Source: Apostichopus japonicus
Lineage: Eukaryota > Echinodermata > Holothuroidea > Aspidochirotida > Stichopodidae
DNA length: 64,000 bases
NCBI RefSeq assembly: GCF_037975245.1
Contig: NC_092576.1
Span: 7,084,501-7,148,500, forward strand
Direction: 5' to 3'
Under the pieces are notes generated by a model. It worked only from the letters and a program-made list of their open reading frames with translations. It did no database searches and had not been told where the DNA came from. A program made the translations under genes and the position numbers. Shown here piece by piece: positions 1 to 11,404 of the stretch (position 1 is the first letter of the stretch; every line of letters begins with the position of its first letter).

Positions 1-144
1 TCTTGGTGTCATCCTGAAATTAAAAAAAAAAAACGTTGTCATTATCAAAAATAGACATACAATCCGTCGATCTGCCTGCGCCATCGATCGATACCTGCGC
101 GATCTACCGATGGTTGCGCTAACGACGGATCCATAGATAGCGCA

Positions 145-181
145 GCGCTATCGATCGATGGCGCAAATCGATCGATAGCGC
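145..181. repeat. Perfect 15-bp inverted repeat (GATC-rich palindrome)
   Basis: GCGCTATCGATCGAT at 145-159 is the exact reverse complement of 167-181, with a 7-base spacer. Related GCGC/ATCGATCGAT blocks lie just upstream at 75-140. The palindrome sits directly beside a long TA microsatellite, so this end of the window could form cruciforms. No gene is visible around it. Confidence 0.9.
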
Positions 182-189
182 ATAACATA

Positions 190-191
190 TG

Positions 192-269
<78 letters not shown>

Positions 270-333
270 ATGAAAATATATAAGTATATGAAATATATAT
301 ATAATTTATATGAAAATATATAAGAAAATTAAA

Positions 334-366
<33 letters not shown>

Positions 367-440
367 CTATATATAGATATATACAGATATATACATATAT
401 ATTAACACTCATATATATATATATATGTATATATCTATAC
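190..440. repeat. (TA)n microsatellite block
   Basis: Almost pure alternating TA from about 194 to 262, then interrupted TA/TATG repeats to about 440. No coding content. Confidence 0.95.
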
Positions 441-1649
441 ATTGTGGTAACAGAAAATTCGTATGGTTTATGGGGTCTTCTCCCCTAGATCAACATAAAG
501 GCAGTAGAATGATATAGTCGAAATAAATGTAGGAATCTGATCAGGACATATTTCGAATCTTCTCATTTCAAATCTACAATTGTGTTCCTTGACCAAAATT
601 TCTGTAAAATTGCAACATTTTACAATGTCACAAAGGGGAGTTAAGTTCTAGCATATAGAACATCGTGGGAAGGGAAGGGAGTGGGGGGGGGGATTGGTAA
701 GGGAAATCACACTCATGTCGAATGTGAAATCCTTTAAAGAACAGTTTCCTTGACCACTTCAGGATCAGACCTTAATTTGTTTTACTATTATATTACTCTA
801 GTACTCTCAACGTAGGAATCTGATCCGAGCATGTTTTGCATCAATACTACAATTGTGTTTCTCAATCGATGGATCAGACCCAGATTAGTAATACTACCGT
901 TGTATTCGTTACCAATAAGGGACGAGGGTTTCATGTGTTTGCTCTATACTCCCGAAGTTTTTTTACAGGATCACTCCATAATTGTGTTCGATCTTCCAGG
1001 AGTGGATTTTTCGTCTGCTTTACATATTAGGCCGACGGACTGGTCGTAGGAAAATCACTCGAATGACAACTGGACTCGACAAAAACATCAAACATTATTT
1101 TCTTTCTTGGCAAATCTTCTTCAGCTAGTTTATATCAAATCTCATATAGCAATATTGTTATATTTAAGATAGATGTGTAGAACTGTCATTTATAAAATAA
1201 AAATATCAGAGAGAATAGATAATGATAGCAAACTGTTTATTTACTGTAAAAAGTTTGAGTAGGTAAAATTTTAAAGTTTGAAAACCTTACGTTTCGATCC
1301 CAGGTCTTCTCACACCCTAAAGCTTTTAATAAAACCATAAAGCCAACTGGCTTAGTGATTCCTAACCTTAGAGGTTTATACTTTATTCGATATCACTTGA
1401 TTGATAGAGAAAAATATGTCTTGAAGTCAAGTAGGCTACCAGAACATCATACCAGATAACTTGATCATTAATATTGCAAAGGTATTTCCCTTTAGAATGT
1501 TGATGACAGATAACAGTCATTAGTGGATGTGGAAAACCCTCTAGGCAATATAAAAGAGTAAAGGTAAAATCCTATGACAGTTAGTGACATAGAAAAAGCA
1601 TTCATCTTATAAATTACTGAGTTTGCAAGCTAATTACAAGGTTTCTAGA

Positions 1650-3030
1650 CTTTGACCTCTGTTGAATTCAAATGACCTTCCATCAGCATCATATTTGGGC
1701 AAATATTAGGACAATATCTGTCACTAAATGTACTTGTTGAAATAACAAGGACTAATAAGGGCAACTGTATAAGGTTAAGGTCAATTGTTTTGTGTCAAAG
1801 TAAATCCCTGAGATTTGTTGTTGTTGAGAATTCAGAGCAGTTTACAGACACTGTGCATCAATTTCTGATTAAACTTACTAGATACAAATGACATCATAAA
1901 CAATATCTAAAACCGGTATTAATTAAGTATGGTGAGGACATAAATGTATACTAAGATAGTAAGAGCAATGAAATATTATCCTGGCATGGTATAAGCTTTC
2001 AGGAATAACTAATTAGGTTCTTCAAAATGCAAATCATTTTGAATTTCAACAATAACAATTAAGATCTGACCAATTATATGCTACCTGTACACCATGTCCT
2101 TGCACAAAATGTCATGCTGAAACCCGAAGCTTATTACTGTCCACTCCCTAACTAAGAAGATTGGTTTTCAGGGATTGAGTTCTGCTGGCCTTAAAAAAAC
2201 ATTAACATGAAGCAAATTAGGAGTGTCAACTTGAAAAACAAAATTATCCAGCTACAGTACTTTTAAGGATATAACATATAAATGCTGACCTTAGATGGCA
2301 TTTGACCTTTACAAAGAATTACTGGGTTCTTGTACTCATTATAAGAAAGTTATATGCCAATGGAAATACCATATTTACATAGTGTTCAATTTTTGAAACT
2401 TGGTGACCTAAATGAACCCTGACCTACATCAAATTGTGTAGAAACTATACAATACACAATGCTGTCATACTGTGCATACATGAGGGCCTTTCATGTTCTG
2501 GGTCTGGAGATATAGCACTTTTAATATTTTACATTTGACCTCTGCTGATCCTAAATGATCTTTGACCTCCACCACAAACATTAGGGCTCGCTGAACTAAT
2601 TACAGGAAACCAACTTGTCAAATACAGGAATTAAATAGGTGATCTTCCTTGTGATATCATGTTCACATGATTTTCATACTGTTTCCGTCAGTTGACCTCA
2701 CATGACCTTTGATATTCATGAAAACACTGGAGACCGTCTACTCACCAACAGCACGCTACACACCAAGTTCAACTCCCGGTAACTTGTACTTCCTGAGATA
2801 TTGAGTGATCAAAGTTTTCAGACTTTGACCCATGCTGACCTAAAATGACCTTTGGCAAATACCAACAAACACAAACATGTTCTACCTAAGAGAAACTACA
2901 TACTACATATGAAATTTACCCTAGTTACCCTTCTGAAGTTAGAGCGTATACAAAAGCACGCACACACAACCACGCCCATATACACGCCGTCACCATCTCA
3001 TAGATTCCTTCTGCCTTCGGCAAGGAATAA
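1650..3030. repeat. Degenerate repeat cluster with TGACCT/TGACCTTTGACC motifs
   Basis: The cluster repeats modules of roughly 100-150 bases containing phrases such as TTTGACCTCTG, AAATGACCTTTGACC and CACAAA, and ends in a CA-rich stretch followed by CTTCGGCAAGGAATAAC. Related modules occur at 51,510-53,095 (the duplicated copy) and 31,050-31,330, and in reverse orientation near 19,620-19,960. It is a dispersed, tandemly arranged repeat. No gene is seen here. Confidence 0.7.
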
Positions 3031-3324
3031 CAAATAAGACACTACTGCATGTTGTAAAGATCTTTATCCCTTTTGATTTAATGAATGGGCAATTCCTTTG
3101 ACGTAAAGTGGTAATGTCTCGCATCTAACCGTTTATTGTGATATTACGGAAACACACTCAGTGCATTTGTGTTCAATCGTATTTGCGTGGGAGTAGATGC
3201 CATTACACTGACTGTAATAAACAAAGACAGGGACCGTCAGCAAGAAAAAGCAAATAGTACAGAACGTGACAAAATCAACAACAACAAACACAGAAGCTTA
3301 GACCTAGTAGCCTATCCGTATGTT

Positions 3325-4172
3325 TCACAATGAAATGACTTTAATGCGTTTGTTACCAGCATCAACAACCATCAAAAATTTCTTATTTTGACAACGGTAA
3401 TAGTGAAGCCCACGAACAAAGTCTAAAGTTTTGCTTTCCCAAAACCACGGTTTCGGACTATTCTCTAACGTTATCCACCTCTTCTTGTGTTGGATGTAGC
3501 GCAAGATACACTCGTCTTGTGCTTTATATCCGGGATTTCTCAGTGCAATATAAATGTTACCCTTGTTATCTATGTCCATTCCTCTGCAATGGTTATTTGT
3601 TTTTACAGTATAAAGTCGGTTTATAAAATTATATGAATAAACATCAACTGCCATTCTTGCAAAGTCAGAAATGAAAAACTCATCTGAGCTACTTTTCTTG
3701 ATGTACCAAGGATCTTCAAGACTATTACTACAATAACATCTTAAGTATCTACCATCGGAAGTAAATTTGGCTACTTCAGCCGACTCTTTCTTCCTACCTG
3801 TCAATACGTAAATATTTCCTCTCTCACATGACGTAATACCTGCAGGTTCTATAATGTATGGTTTACCAAACCTTTTCTTCACCTTCAATGCTTCATCAAA
3901 TGTTATGACACATTTACTCTTCTTGTCTGTAACACATAAAGTAGCTCCCAGGAAAGTTGCGGCAAATGGTTTAAAACCATCTTCTTGGTAACGCTTAATC
4001 CTGTTTCCTTCCATGTCATAAGCGTAGATTCCTCCATCCATCAATATAAAAATCTGATTTTTGAACGTTGTGACGTCGTGAGGTTGTAGTATACCTGATA
4101 TTTCTTCGAATCTTGGCGGTGCGTTGGTTTCTTCGAGGCTTTCGTTGATTTTATTTTGAGTTGTTTCTTGAC
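3325..4172 (-). CDS. NHL-repeat gene copy 1, terminal exon (six-bladed propeller)
   Basis: This is the last exon of a minus-strand gene, about 281 codons ending in TAG. It starts after the acceptor TTATTGACAG (intron phase 1). Six blade-like segments can be counted, each with a hydrophobic strand ending in a short turn; examples are QIFILMDGGIYAYD, AGITSCERGNIYVL, FFISDFARMAVDVY and FLMVVDAGNKRIKVISL. This is the pattern of NHL propellers, which bind RNA or protein partners in TRIM2/3/32/56/71-type proteins. Fold recognition is by eye. The coiled-coil exons lie upstream at 5.1-6.4 kb. The paralogue at 53,495-54,330 is close over its whole length. The partner and the function are unknown. No RING or B-box is visible, so calling it a TRIM is inference. 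Confidence 0.85.
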
Positions 4173-4239
4173 CTGTCAATAAGATATAACTTTAAGGAGA
4201 TGTTGGTATACAAAATGGAGTAGGGATGAATCGGGAGGC

Positions 4240-5110
4240 AGCAAAGCTGGAACCGGGAATGTAGGAACCACGGGCCAGGAGGGGGTTGAGGGGGATTCAG
4301 GAAAGCACAGAAGTAAGGAAGAGTAAGGTAGAGAGCAGGGAGTCAGTAAACAACAGGGATGTATGGAGCAGATAGGCAAGTAGACAGGGCGGTAGTAACA
4401 TAAGGCGGCACAAAGGATATGATGCAGAGAGGCAAGAAGGCATGGAGTCAGGGAGACAAGGAGACAGGGGGCACGGAGGCAGGGAGGAAATGAGGCAGGA
4501 AGAAAGGGAGTAACGGAGGCATTTAGGCCGGGAGTCAAAGAACAGATAGACAGAAAAGTATGGAAACGGGTTAACAGGAACCACTCACAGAGGGGATTTA
4601 GGAGGGAACAGCGGTAAAGGAGAGTAAGGAGCACCCGATACACATAGAGACCACATTAACTACTTGTATCTCTTTAAGTTATGTACCAAATTAAAAGCTG
4701 GATCGTGCTAAAAATCAGTAGCATGTGCTATTAGGGTTACAGCAAGAACCGAGGATACGTGTAATCCCAACAAATCTAGTTTGATGTATTTGTTGGGATT
4801 ACACATATCCTCATAGCACATGCCACCGATTTATCAGATTTTTCAGCACATTCCAGTTTTTATTGTGTTACAAAGTTTTAAGATTTACAGTATACCGTTA
4901 TCTCTGTTTGAGTCGGTTGAAGGGAGGGAGAAGGGATGAGAAGGGAGCCAGAATACAACGGGGATATGTAGAGCAGGGAGGCAAGGATGCACTGAGACAG
5001 AAAGTGAGTCACGGAGGCATTTAGGGAGGGAGGTCGCGAGACATGTGGGAGATAGACAGAAAAGCAATGAAACAGGGACTCAGGATGGTAGGGAAGCAGG
5101 GAGAATGAAA
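4240..5110. repeat. Purine-rich GGGAGGCAAGGAGGCA-type minisatellite in intron
   Basis: The intron between the terminal exon and the short exon holds imperfect short repeats built from GGGAGGCA, GAGACAGG and AAGGAGG (about 4,240-4,630 and 4,915-5,105), interrupted by the MITE at 4,692-4,861. The same repeat type fills the matching intron of copy 2 (54,440-54,730). Apparent reading frames across it, rich in Pro/Leu/Ser/Cys, are artefacts of the repeat. Confidence 0.8.
4692..4861. mobile_element. Palindromic MITE-like insertion
   Basis: The element is almost entirely self-complementary. The core arms 4,751-4,775 and 4,788-4,812 are 25 bases long with one mismatch around a 12-base loop. Outer arms (GTAGCATGTGCTAT against ATAGCACATGCCAC, then GTGCTAAAAAT against TTTTTCAGCAC) extend the pairing to about 170 bases. 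It is missing from the equivalent intron of copy 2, so it probably inserted after the duplication. The superfamily is not determined. Confidence 0.75.
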
Positions 5111-5132
5111 AGAGTAGGGAGAAATGATATAC

Positions 5133-5193
5133 CTTTTGACTTATCGGTCACTTTGCCACTAGAAGATTGATTGAACGGCTTATACTGGGAACA
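5133..5193 (-). CDS. NHL-repeat gene copy 1, short linker exon
   Basis: This 61-base exon lies between the acceptor TTGTTATTTCAG and the donor AAAAG|GTATATC. It reads open as CSQYKPFNQSSSGKVTDKSK and leaves one base (phase 1) that joins the terminal exon. The upstream exon ends in phase 0 and the frame runs through. The equivalent exon of copy 2 is 127 bases, 22 codons longer and still in frame. It is a polar linker between the helical region and the propeller. It was assigned from splice sites, phase and the paralogue. Confidence 0.75.
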
Positions 5194-5695
5194 CTGAAAT
5201 AACAAAAAAATAGGTTCAAATGTGGTTTCTCATTTTTTTTTTGCATGCTTCAATGTATAGATGTGTGTTTTAACAGAAAGTCAAGTTGGTGCTTCCTATT
5301 CATTTCAAAGTCGAATGTGATGCACACCCCTCTCTTGTCCAAAGTATAGTAATTAGCACAACCTTTCCTGTACTAGACTTAAATGATAACCTAGCTATGT
5401 CTCATAATGCACCATTTTACGTCTAAAATGTTAATTATATGTCTTTTTTTTCTGGCGGGCGGGAGTGGGGGAGGGAAGGAGAGGGAGGGGAGTGAGGAGT
5501 ACCATCAGACCCCTTACATAGCAGTCCGCTCCCATTACCTCAGCATCACAAATGCTTTACTTTAAATTCCTGGGTCCACCTCAAATTTCGATATTAAGTA
5601 AAATAGGTATATTTATATATATATAAATCTTTCTACGCTAGATCCTCCTATATAAAACCAAATAAACTAAATTAGATTAAGTCTATGGGACCTAC

Positions 5696-5871
5696 CTGTA
5701 ATGCCAATTTCAACCTTTCCTTCGCTACCTGCAGTGACTTGTTTGATTCAGAAATCACATTTTCCAGCTTAAGTCGTTTTCCAAACTGGAATTTCTTTAA
5801 CCTGTCTCCGCTGACATCTGTCAATATTTTCTCCAAATCTTTTTGTGTACTCTGCACGACTCCTAGTAATC
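5696..5871 (-). CDS. NHL-repeat gene copy 1, helical exon 2
   Basis: This 176-base exon runs from the acceptor TTTATAAAG to an excellent donor, TTACAG|GTAGGT. It encodes about 58 residues rich in K, E and L with heptad-like spacing (for example KSLQVAKERLKLALQ), consistent with a coiled coil as found between the B-box and NHL parts of TRIM proteins. Phases fit on both sides: one base comes from the previous exon and it ends in phase 0. The paralogous exon at 55,335-55,516 is two codons longer. Confidence 0.75.
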
Positions 5872-6146
5872 CTTTATAAATAATTATTGAAAATAAATAA
5901 ATTTAAACAACATAATCAAAACAAACTAAATAGTATTCCACAGAGAACGTAAAACATTTCACAAAGTCCCCGGACTCTCGCAGGATAACGCGTATATGGA
6001 CGCCGACGCATAACATTTAGAAGGAAGGGAGGGGGTCAGGCAAGATTGTTAATGAGGATCAAAGACTGCTGGAATAGGAAGGCTATAGAACACGGCCAAC
6101 GATGGAAGCCCCCGCCCCTATAATTGTATGTTAATCCATATATTAC

Positions 6147-6374
6147 CTCCTTCATAATTACCTGGGTCGGTGTTGACATTAATCTTTTTCTTCAAATCTT
6201 TGAGAATGTATTTCACACAACTTATATCATTGCATAGGTCCTCACATTGTTGTTTCTTATTGCCGAACAGTGTCTGCTTGACTTGGGATATCGATGAGTG
6301 AATATCTTTACACAATTGTATAGCGGATGTGACTTCACCGGTCATCCTGACTGTTCTGTACTTGTCGAAGCTCT
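6147..6374 (-). CDS. NHL-repeat gene copy 1, helical exon 1
   Basis: This 228-base exon follows the acceptor AATTTTCAG and ends at the donor GGAG|GTAATA, with phase 1 on both sides. The frame begins SFDKYRTVRMTGEV and continues as an amphipathic helical stretch with four cysteines. It need not start at the internal Met; the splice acceptor upstream indicates a preceding exon. The paralogous exon of copy 2 (55,775 to about 56,004) aligns but differs at most residues, whereas the neighbouring introns stay similar. No RING or B-box signature is present here. Confidence 0.7.
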
Positions 6375-9040
6375 CTGAAAATTAAACTGAAATGTTGAAA
6401 GATCAATATTCTACAATTACATAGCAATTTCTAGTGGCGTCAATCTGAATGATTATCCGTTACGTCGGTAGCAATACAATATTAGTGTCACGTATATTAA
6501 GTGCCAATTTGATTAAAAGACAAGGTCAAACAGTCAATTAAGCAAATAAACAATCAAAAGAAGACCCCCTCCCCCCGTTAGTTCAATCAAACGAATAATT
6601 TTAAATTAGATCCATGGAGCCAAGTATGAACTTGCATCTTTTGTTTCACCTGTGACAAAAATACTTGAAAGATACCTTTCTCGACTTTAGCAAAAACCTT
6701 TCGATTTGAATTTAAGGCATGTAAATGCTACCCCTTATTCTGTTTAACGGAACTCTGCAATATGTTTCTGAGCAGAAAAACAAAGGGGTATGGTAAGGGA
6801 GTAAAAGGGTAAGGGATGTAAGAGGGTAATGGAGTAAGGGAGTAATGGAGTAATGGAGTAAGGGAGTAAGGGATTAAGGGAGTAAGGGATGTAAGGGAGT
6901 AAGACAGTGAGGGGGTAAGTGGGTAAGGGAGTAAAGGATGTAAGGGGGTATGTTTAACGTTAAAAAAATTAACCGGTTAAGAGTTAATATTTGTTTGATG
7001 GAACGGAAAGACTGGCAAAGAACGCAAACTACCACGACTACAGAAGGGTTTTTTTTTTCTTAATACAAGCTGTAAGAAATCACTTGTTACATTTTCAAGC
7101 ATATTTTATTCCATATGATGCAATCTGTAAACTATTGATAATCAAAAGTATTCTTTAACAACTACATATTGTAGTCTAGTAATATTTAGGATGTTGATCG
7201 GCAAACACTACACAAGGAAAGAGTCAATCCATACAAATTTTATAGTAAAAACAAAATCATGTTACGATCGAAATCCGATCTTGCTTAAATGAAAAAAAAA
7301 GGAACAAACAAAAAATCAACACCTACAACAAAGAACAAAAACAACAGCAACAACAACTGAAAACAACAACAACAACAAACACTAACTAAATAAGGAGAAG
7401 TAATAATTTTGGCTATTGAAACATGTTTAAGCAACAATATTCTCCTTCAAAATATACACAACAGTCAGACAGTAGCAAGTTTACTATAGATATTATGAAT
7501 TTTGAGGGAATGCACTTACTAAACCACCATAGGGAATCAACAAGGTGTACTGGAAAATAATGTCACTGGAAATCCGGGTGAAACAAATGCCTTGAGGCAC
7601 ATATTTTCAAACTGAACATCTGGACAGAACCGAAAGGGTCAATGTTCAACGTTTGGTACTATCCAGCCATGTACATGAAAATATTACTTTACAAGACAAA
7701 TTAAATGACTGAAATTATATTCCGGTAATACCCTAAAACATCAGTATCAATCTAACAGAATGGTACCATACCAGCAACACTAAGATTGCTGTTTACAGCT
7801 CCTTTATGTGAGGTTCTATATCATTAATGATCACCTTGCTCCATCTGTACAGAGACTGAATGATCTCCTCGGGTTATGATTGCTAGATATGGGATTACAA
7901 ACATTAATATGATAAAATCAGTCCACGAGATGTCTGTGTTGGTTGATCACAAACAATCTAAATGGTTCACCTTTATCCATGCCAGATCCTGAATATAGAG
8001 ACAGCACTTATAAGACATGCAATCTAGTTAAAATTATTATATAACCAAGACCAGAAAATAAAATCTGATAGGCATAAACTTTAAAATACAATCTGATAGA
8101 CATAAACATTTCAGAGTGAAAATCTGATTATATTGGTATAACTGATAATCCCATGTTATGTTTCTGTATTTTCACTATATGCTACATATTCAATTCATAT
8201 ACACACATAGTGACCATTCATTGATACCATTCGCATAAAGTTAATCTCTGCTTCACCATATTCGTTACTAGCCCAGCATACCATTTGCATTTGCCAGCGT
8301 TCACAAACACTTCCCAAAAAAAAAAAACATTAACTTATACATGATTTTTCAGAAAATGGTATTCTTATGGACTGCAAAGAACTTTCCGTTTTATCCCCAA
8401 AAGGGGTATAGAATCCTTTTAACTTTTACGGTTTCTACTTTTCCATATTTACCTAGATGAAGTCTGTAATATTGAAACAAACAGCTAATAGTTACCATTT
8501 GATAAATATGCAGATGTACACAGGATACATCCCTACATATCTAATTTGGCACCTGTTGTAGCTATATTATGCACAATATGCATCGCAGTGTACAGTACCA
8601 TTTAAGTATACAATTTAAATGATTTTCAGAGAGGAGGGGTATCATACCCAAAACTCCACTAGAATTTTCGGTACCATATTTGTAATGTTAGCAATTACAA
8701 CTACTTTGCACCCCCTTCAAATGGACCCCACCCTCCCCGTCCCCTTTCAGCTTCGAGCTGGATCTGCCACTGTTGAACAGTGTTGCCACTGACCCAGCTA
8801 AGCAACAGTAGTAGCTTATTGTACTATAAATACTAGTTTAAATATCCTTCTTTATTGGGCTTTATTGGAAACACGTATTCATATCTTGTTGTATACACCT
8901 TGTCACATATGAAATACGATTTACTTTGTATGATTGTTATTATTAAAGCTTATGGCCTAAACTTACAGGCCTAGATGTTAGGGTATACAGCAGCCAATTG
9001 TTCAGCTTTATATTTGATTTCCACACAAATAAATATATGT
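6375..9040. other. Intron or intergenic sequence upstream of NHL-like gene copy 1
   Basis: No convincing gene. It holds a GTAAGGGA minisatellite (6,795-6,955), the right edge of the duplication (to about 7,105), an AAC-rich stretch (7,320-7,385), and near 8,773 a sequence ending GATCTGCCACTG that resembles a hAT-type terminus. If the candidate exon at 9,045 is real, most of this is intron. Confidence 0.6.
6795..6955. repeat. GTAAGGGA/GAGTAAGGG minisatellite
   Basis: About 17 imperfect units of 8-10 bases (GGAGTAAGG, GGATGTAAGG, TGGAGTAA). The matching position in copy 2 (near 56,400-56,440) has only a short G/A-rich remnant, so the array expanded in copy 1 or collapsed in copy 2. Confidence 0.85.
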
Positions 9041-9044
9041 ATAC

Positions 9045-9192
9045 TTTTAGCTAAGCTCTGAAGTTCTGAAGCAACTCGGAATGAAACATGGTCATACACC
9101 ACTCTGTGTGATTGTATTACTGTTGACGCCATCGAGCAAAACCTGGAGGTTTCATCACACAGTAAATCCTCGTACCAGTCATAGAGGGTCAT
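9045..9192 (-). CDS. Candidate 5' exon of NHL-repeat gene copy 1
   Basis: A minus-strand frame begins at an ATG in the context TAAATGA (position 9,192) and reads 49 codons to a possible donor AAAA|GTATAC, leaving one base. That phase matches the phase-1 acceptor of the helical exon at 6,374. The sequence starts MTLYDWYEDLLCDETSRF and has no domain I recognise. No equivalent is visible upstream of copy 2. Phase agreement alone is weak support, so treat it as a hypothesis. Confidence 0.25.
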
Positions 9193-9719
9193 TTACGGTA
9201 ATGTGTAGCAGTGTGGTACTGGTTACTGCGTTACACTCCAATTGCCCATTGTGATTTACTCAACTATAGTTAAAGTATATGTTGACTCAGGGCAACACAC
9301 AATTACGCAGACAAATACAGCAGGTTATGAAATCAAAATGGTAAACATGAGTCATGCACATACCGTAGTTGAGGGAGTACCGATGCTTAATTATAATGAC
9401 AAAACAATCTTGTGGGTTTTAACATACGTCATTTCTATTCATTATATGAACGGTGAACTGTTAGCTTGTGTATTGTATTAAACATTTAGTGACTGTGCAT
9501 TGTAGTCTCTAGTACTGTATGTATATATGTTCTGGGACTAATGGATTCTATTCTCTTTCTTCGCTTCGTTTCGTTTTATAATTTTACCCCCTTTCTTTCT
9601 TTGTTCCCCTTCTTTTTCTTGTATTTAAATGCCCACCACTTCATTAGTTAATGAAGTATTCCCAATAAGCAACTTAAATGTACTTTTTTAACTTCTATCA
9701 ATAATATCAGTATCAAAAA

Positions 9720-10261
9720 AGAGTAACTGAGACTTGGCTCAACACTAATTATACTGTTTCAATGTTTAGTAAACCTGCTTCTAAATGAAAGCATAATGAC
9801 AGAGAAACAGGCAGAGACGGAGGTGTAGCACTGTAATTCAACGATACGTACACTAATACTGATGTAAATATTGAGTTAATTTGTACAACATTTGAACATC
9901 TTTTTGAGCAGGTTAACTCAGGTAACAAATATACTTTTATTGGTGTGATTTATGAACCCCCAGTTCAAACTGTACGTTGTTTATTGAAGAGCTTAAAAAA
10001 CTGTTAATTTGTTTGCGTGCAACCTTCAAAAATAAGGACACCTACATTATGTAAATAATCTGATGCAATAAGTAACTGCATACAGTATACTTTAGAAATT
10101 CATAACCATTATGCACGCATTGCTGCTTTTATTCGTAATATTGAGCCAAAAACCGAGCTTAGAAAAATATGCATTTATTTTACTGGTATACATCTCTTGA
10201 ATTACTTGCCAAATATTATAAAGGAAAGTCGTACAGTAGATATCTTTAAGAAGAATCTTAA
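9720..10261 (+). mobile_element. CR1/Jockey-like LINE fragment, left part (LINE A)
   Basis: Decayed remains of a non-LTR retrotransposon ORF2. An endonuclease signature is readable with interruptions: ETWLN near 9,730, then a Gly/Asp-Gly-Gly-Val-Ala-Leu block, and GVIYEPP near 9,940. After an internal deletion the C-terminal end follows (FTGIHLLNYLPNII, then ESRTVDIFKKNLK, 10,180-10,260), which is the usual tail of CR1/L2/Jockey reverse transcriptases. There are stops and frameshifts throughout. The tail is duplicated at 10,925-10,994 by insertion of another LINE. Confidence 0.8.
10192..10261 (+). repeat. 70-bp target-site duplication, left copy
   Basis: Matches 10,925-10,994 at 67 of 70 positions by direct reading and brackets the LINE fragment at 10,262-10,924. 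The duplicated sequence is the 3' end of LINE A. Confidence 0.9.
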
Positions 10262-10924
10262 GCGGTGATCAGTGGTGATCACATCTCTACTGTATGGTTT
10301 CGAGACATGGACCCCGCATTCTCGTCACATATTAAGAAAAATGGATCGATTTCACCAAACCTGCCTCAGGAAAATTTTCAACATTACATGGCAACAGAAG
10401 GTTCCTGATACAGAGGTACTTCAGAGATCCACATTACCCACCATTGGTGCAATAGTAATGAAATCCCAACTAAGGTGGGTTGGTCACTTGGTCCGTATGC
10501 CTGACGACAGAATGCCCAAGAAGTTATTCTATTCCGAACTTAAATGTGGCAAGCGATCCCTGGATGGAAAGTACAAGAGGTACAAGGACTCTCTAAAGAC
10601 TAACCTGAAAAGATGTTACATAGCCACTAACTCATGGGAACAAGTAACATGATCGCAACCTTTGGCGCCAGTCTGTTTATGTTGGCACTGATGCATATGA
10701 GACCAGCCGTATGCAGGGATCACAAGTAAACAGAGCCCAGCGTAAAGCACGCAGATCAAATTAACGTGATTCATTTGAGTTTTTCTGTCACCCATGCAAC
10801 AGAAGTTTCCATGCAAGGATTGGCCTGATCAGCCATCAGCGTGCCCACCAGCGAAATTCAATCGTAGTTAGAGATAGATAGATTAGCTGTCATCATCGAA
10901 TACGATGGACAACCATTATCATTA
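10262..10924 (+). mobile_element. RTE/CR1-like LINE 3' end nested in LINE A (LINE B)
   Basis: A 5'-truncated endonuclease/reverse-transcriptase C-terminus of the type often annotated in invertebrates as 'craniofacial development protein 2-like'. One open frame at 10,272-10,652 contains LLYGFETWTPHSRHI, RFHQTCLRKIFNI, QLRWVGHLVRM and RYKDSLKTNLK. After a frameshift near 10,645 the text continues as DRNLWRQS and ends in a degenerate zinc-finger-like segment (CHPCNRSFHARIGLISHQ). The 3' end is GTCATCATCGAATACGATGG followed by short ATT repeats. The 70-bp flanking duplication marks it as one insertion event. Confidence 0.88.
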
Positions 10925-11180
10925 ATCTCTTGAATTACTTGCCAAATATTATAAAGGAAAGTCGTACAGTAAATATCTTTAAGAAGATTTTTAAAGTCCA
11001 CCTTACTAAAGCATGATTACACATGTGTGTAATAACATAGTCTACTTGTCTCTTTTACCCTTAATATGTTGCTTATTCCGGCCCCTCCCTAATTGTTTGT
11101 TTTATAACTACTTACATTTATTATTTTCTTGCTGTTTGCGCTGTGATGATAAATAAATGAATTAATGGAATGAATAAATA
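10925..11180 (+). mobile_element. LINE A 3' end, right of nested insertion
   Basis: Begins with the right copy of the 70-bp target duplication (10,925-10,994), continues as the last codons of LINE A's ORF (KVHLTKA then a stop) and runs to an AATAAATGAATTAATGGAATG-like tail near 11,140-11,180. With 9,720-10,261 it forms one older element. Confidence 0.75.
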
Positions 11181-11404
11181 TATTAGTTGCTTCACCAAAA
11201 TGTGGATGGAAACATTTTGCATGTTGTTTAACTTTATTGTGTTATAAAATGTGGCTGAATGGACATGCATATCTTATATATATTTTATTTGTACGACAAA
11301 AAATCACACCACTTTGACATTTGTTATTTAACCCCAAACTACGCCAGTCACAAATTGGTGTATAAAAGTTGACGGAAAATGTTATGTCCGAAACACTGGT
11401 CCAC

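Larger units (their letters stand above)
575..7105. repeat. Segmental duplication, copy 1
   Basis: This segment matches 50,408-56,607 in the same orientation. The match runs from a non-coding 5' part (very similar at 780-2,000 and 50,640-51,900) through all four exons of the NHL-like gene to a shared block ending CATTTTCAAGC. Differences include a palindromic MITE at 4,692-4,861 and a GTAAGGGA minisatellite at 6,795-6,955, both absent from copy 2. The left edge was placed by eye and is uncertain by some tens of bases. Confidence 0.92.

Noticed and set aside
4176-4643. 155-codon Leu/Pro/Ser/Cys-rich minus-strand frame
   Set aside because: Lies inside the purine-rich intronic minisatellite next to a confirmed splice acceptor. 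The same kind of frame appears in copy 2's intron with a different sequence.
6375-9200. RING or B-box exon completing a TRIM protein
   Set aside because: I searched the minus strand for paired CxxC/CxxH patterns here and upstream of copy 2 and saw none. The TRIM identity is left as inference.
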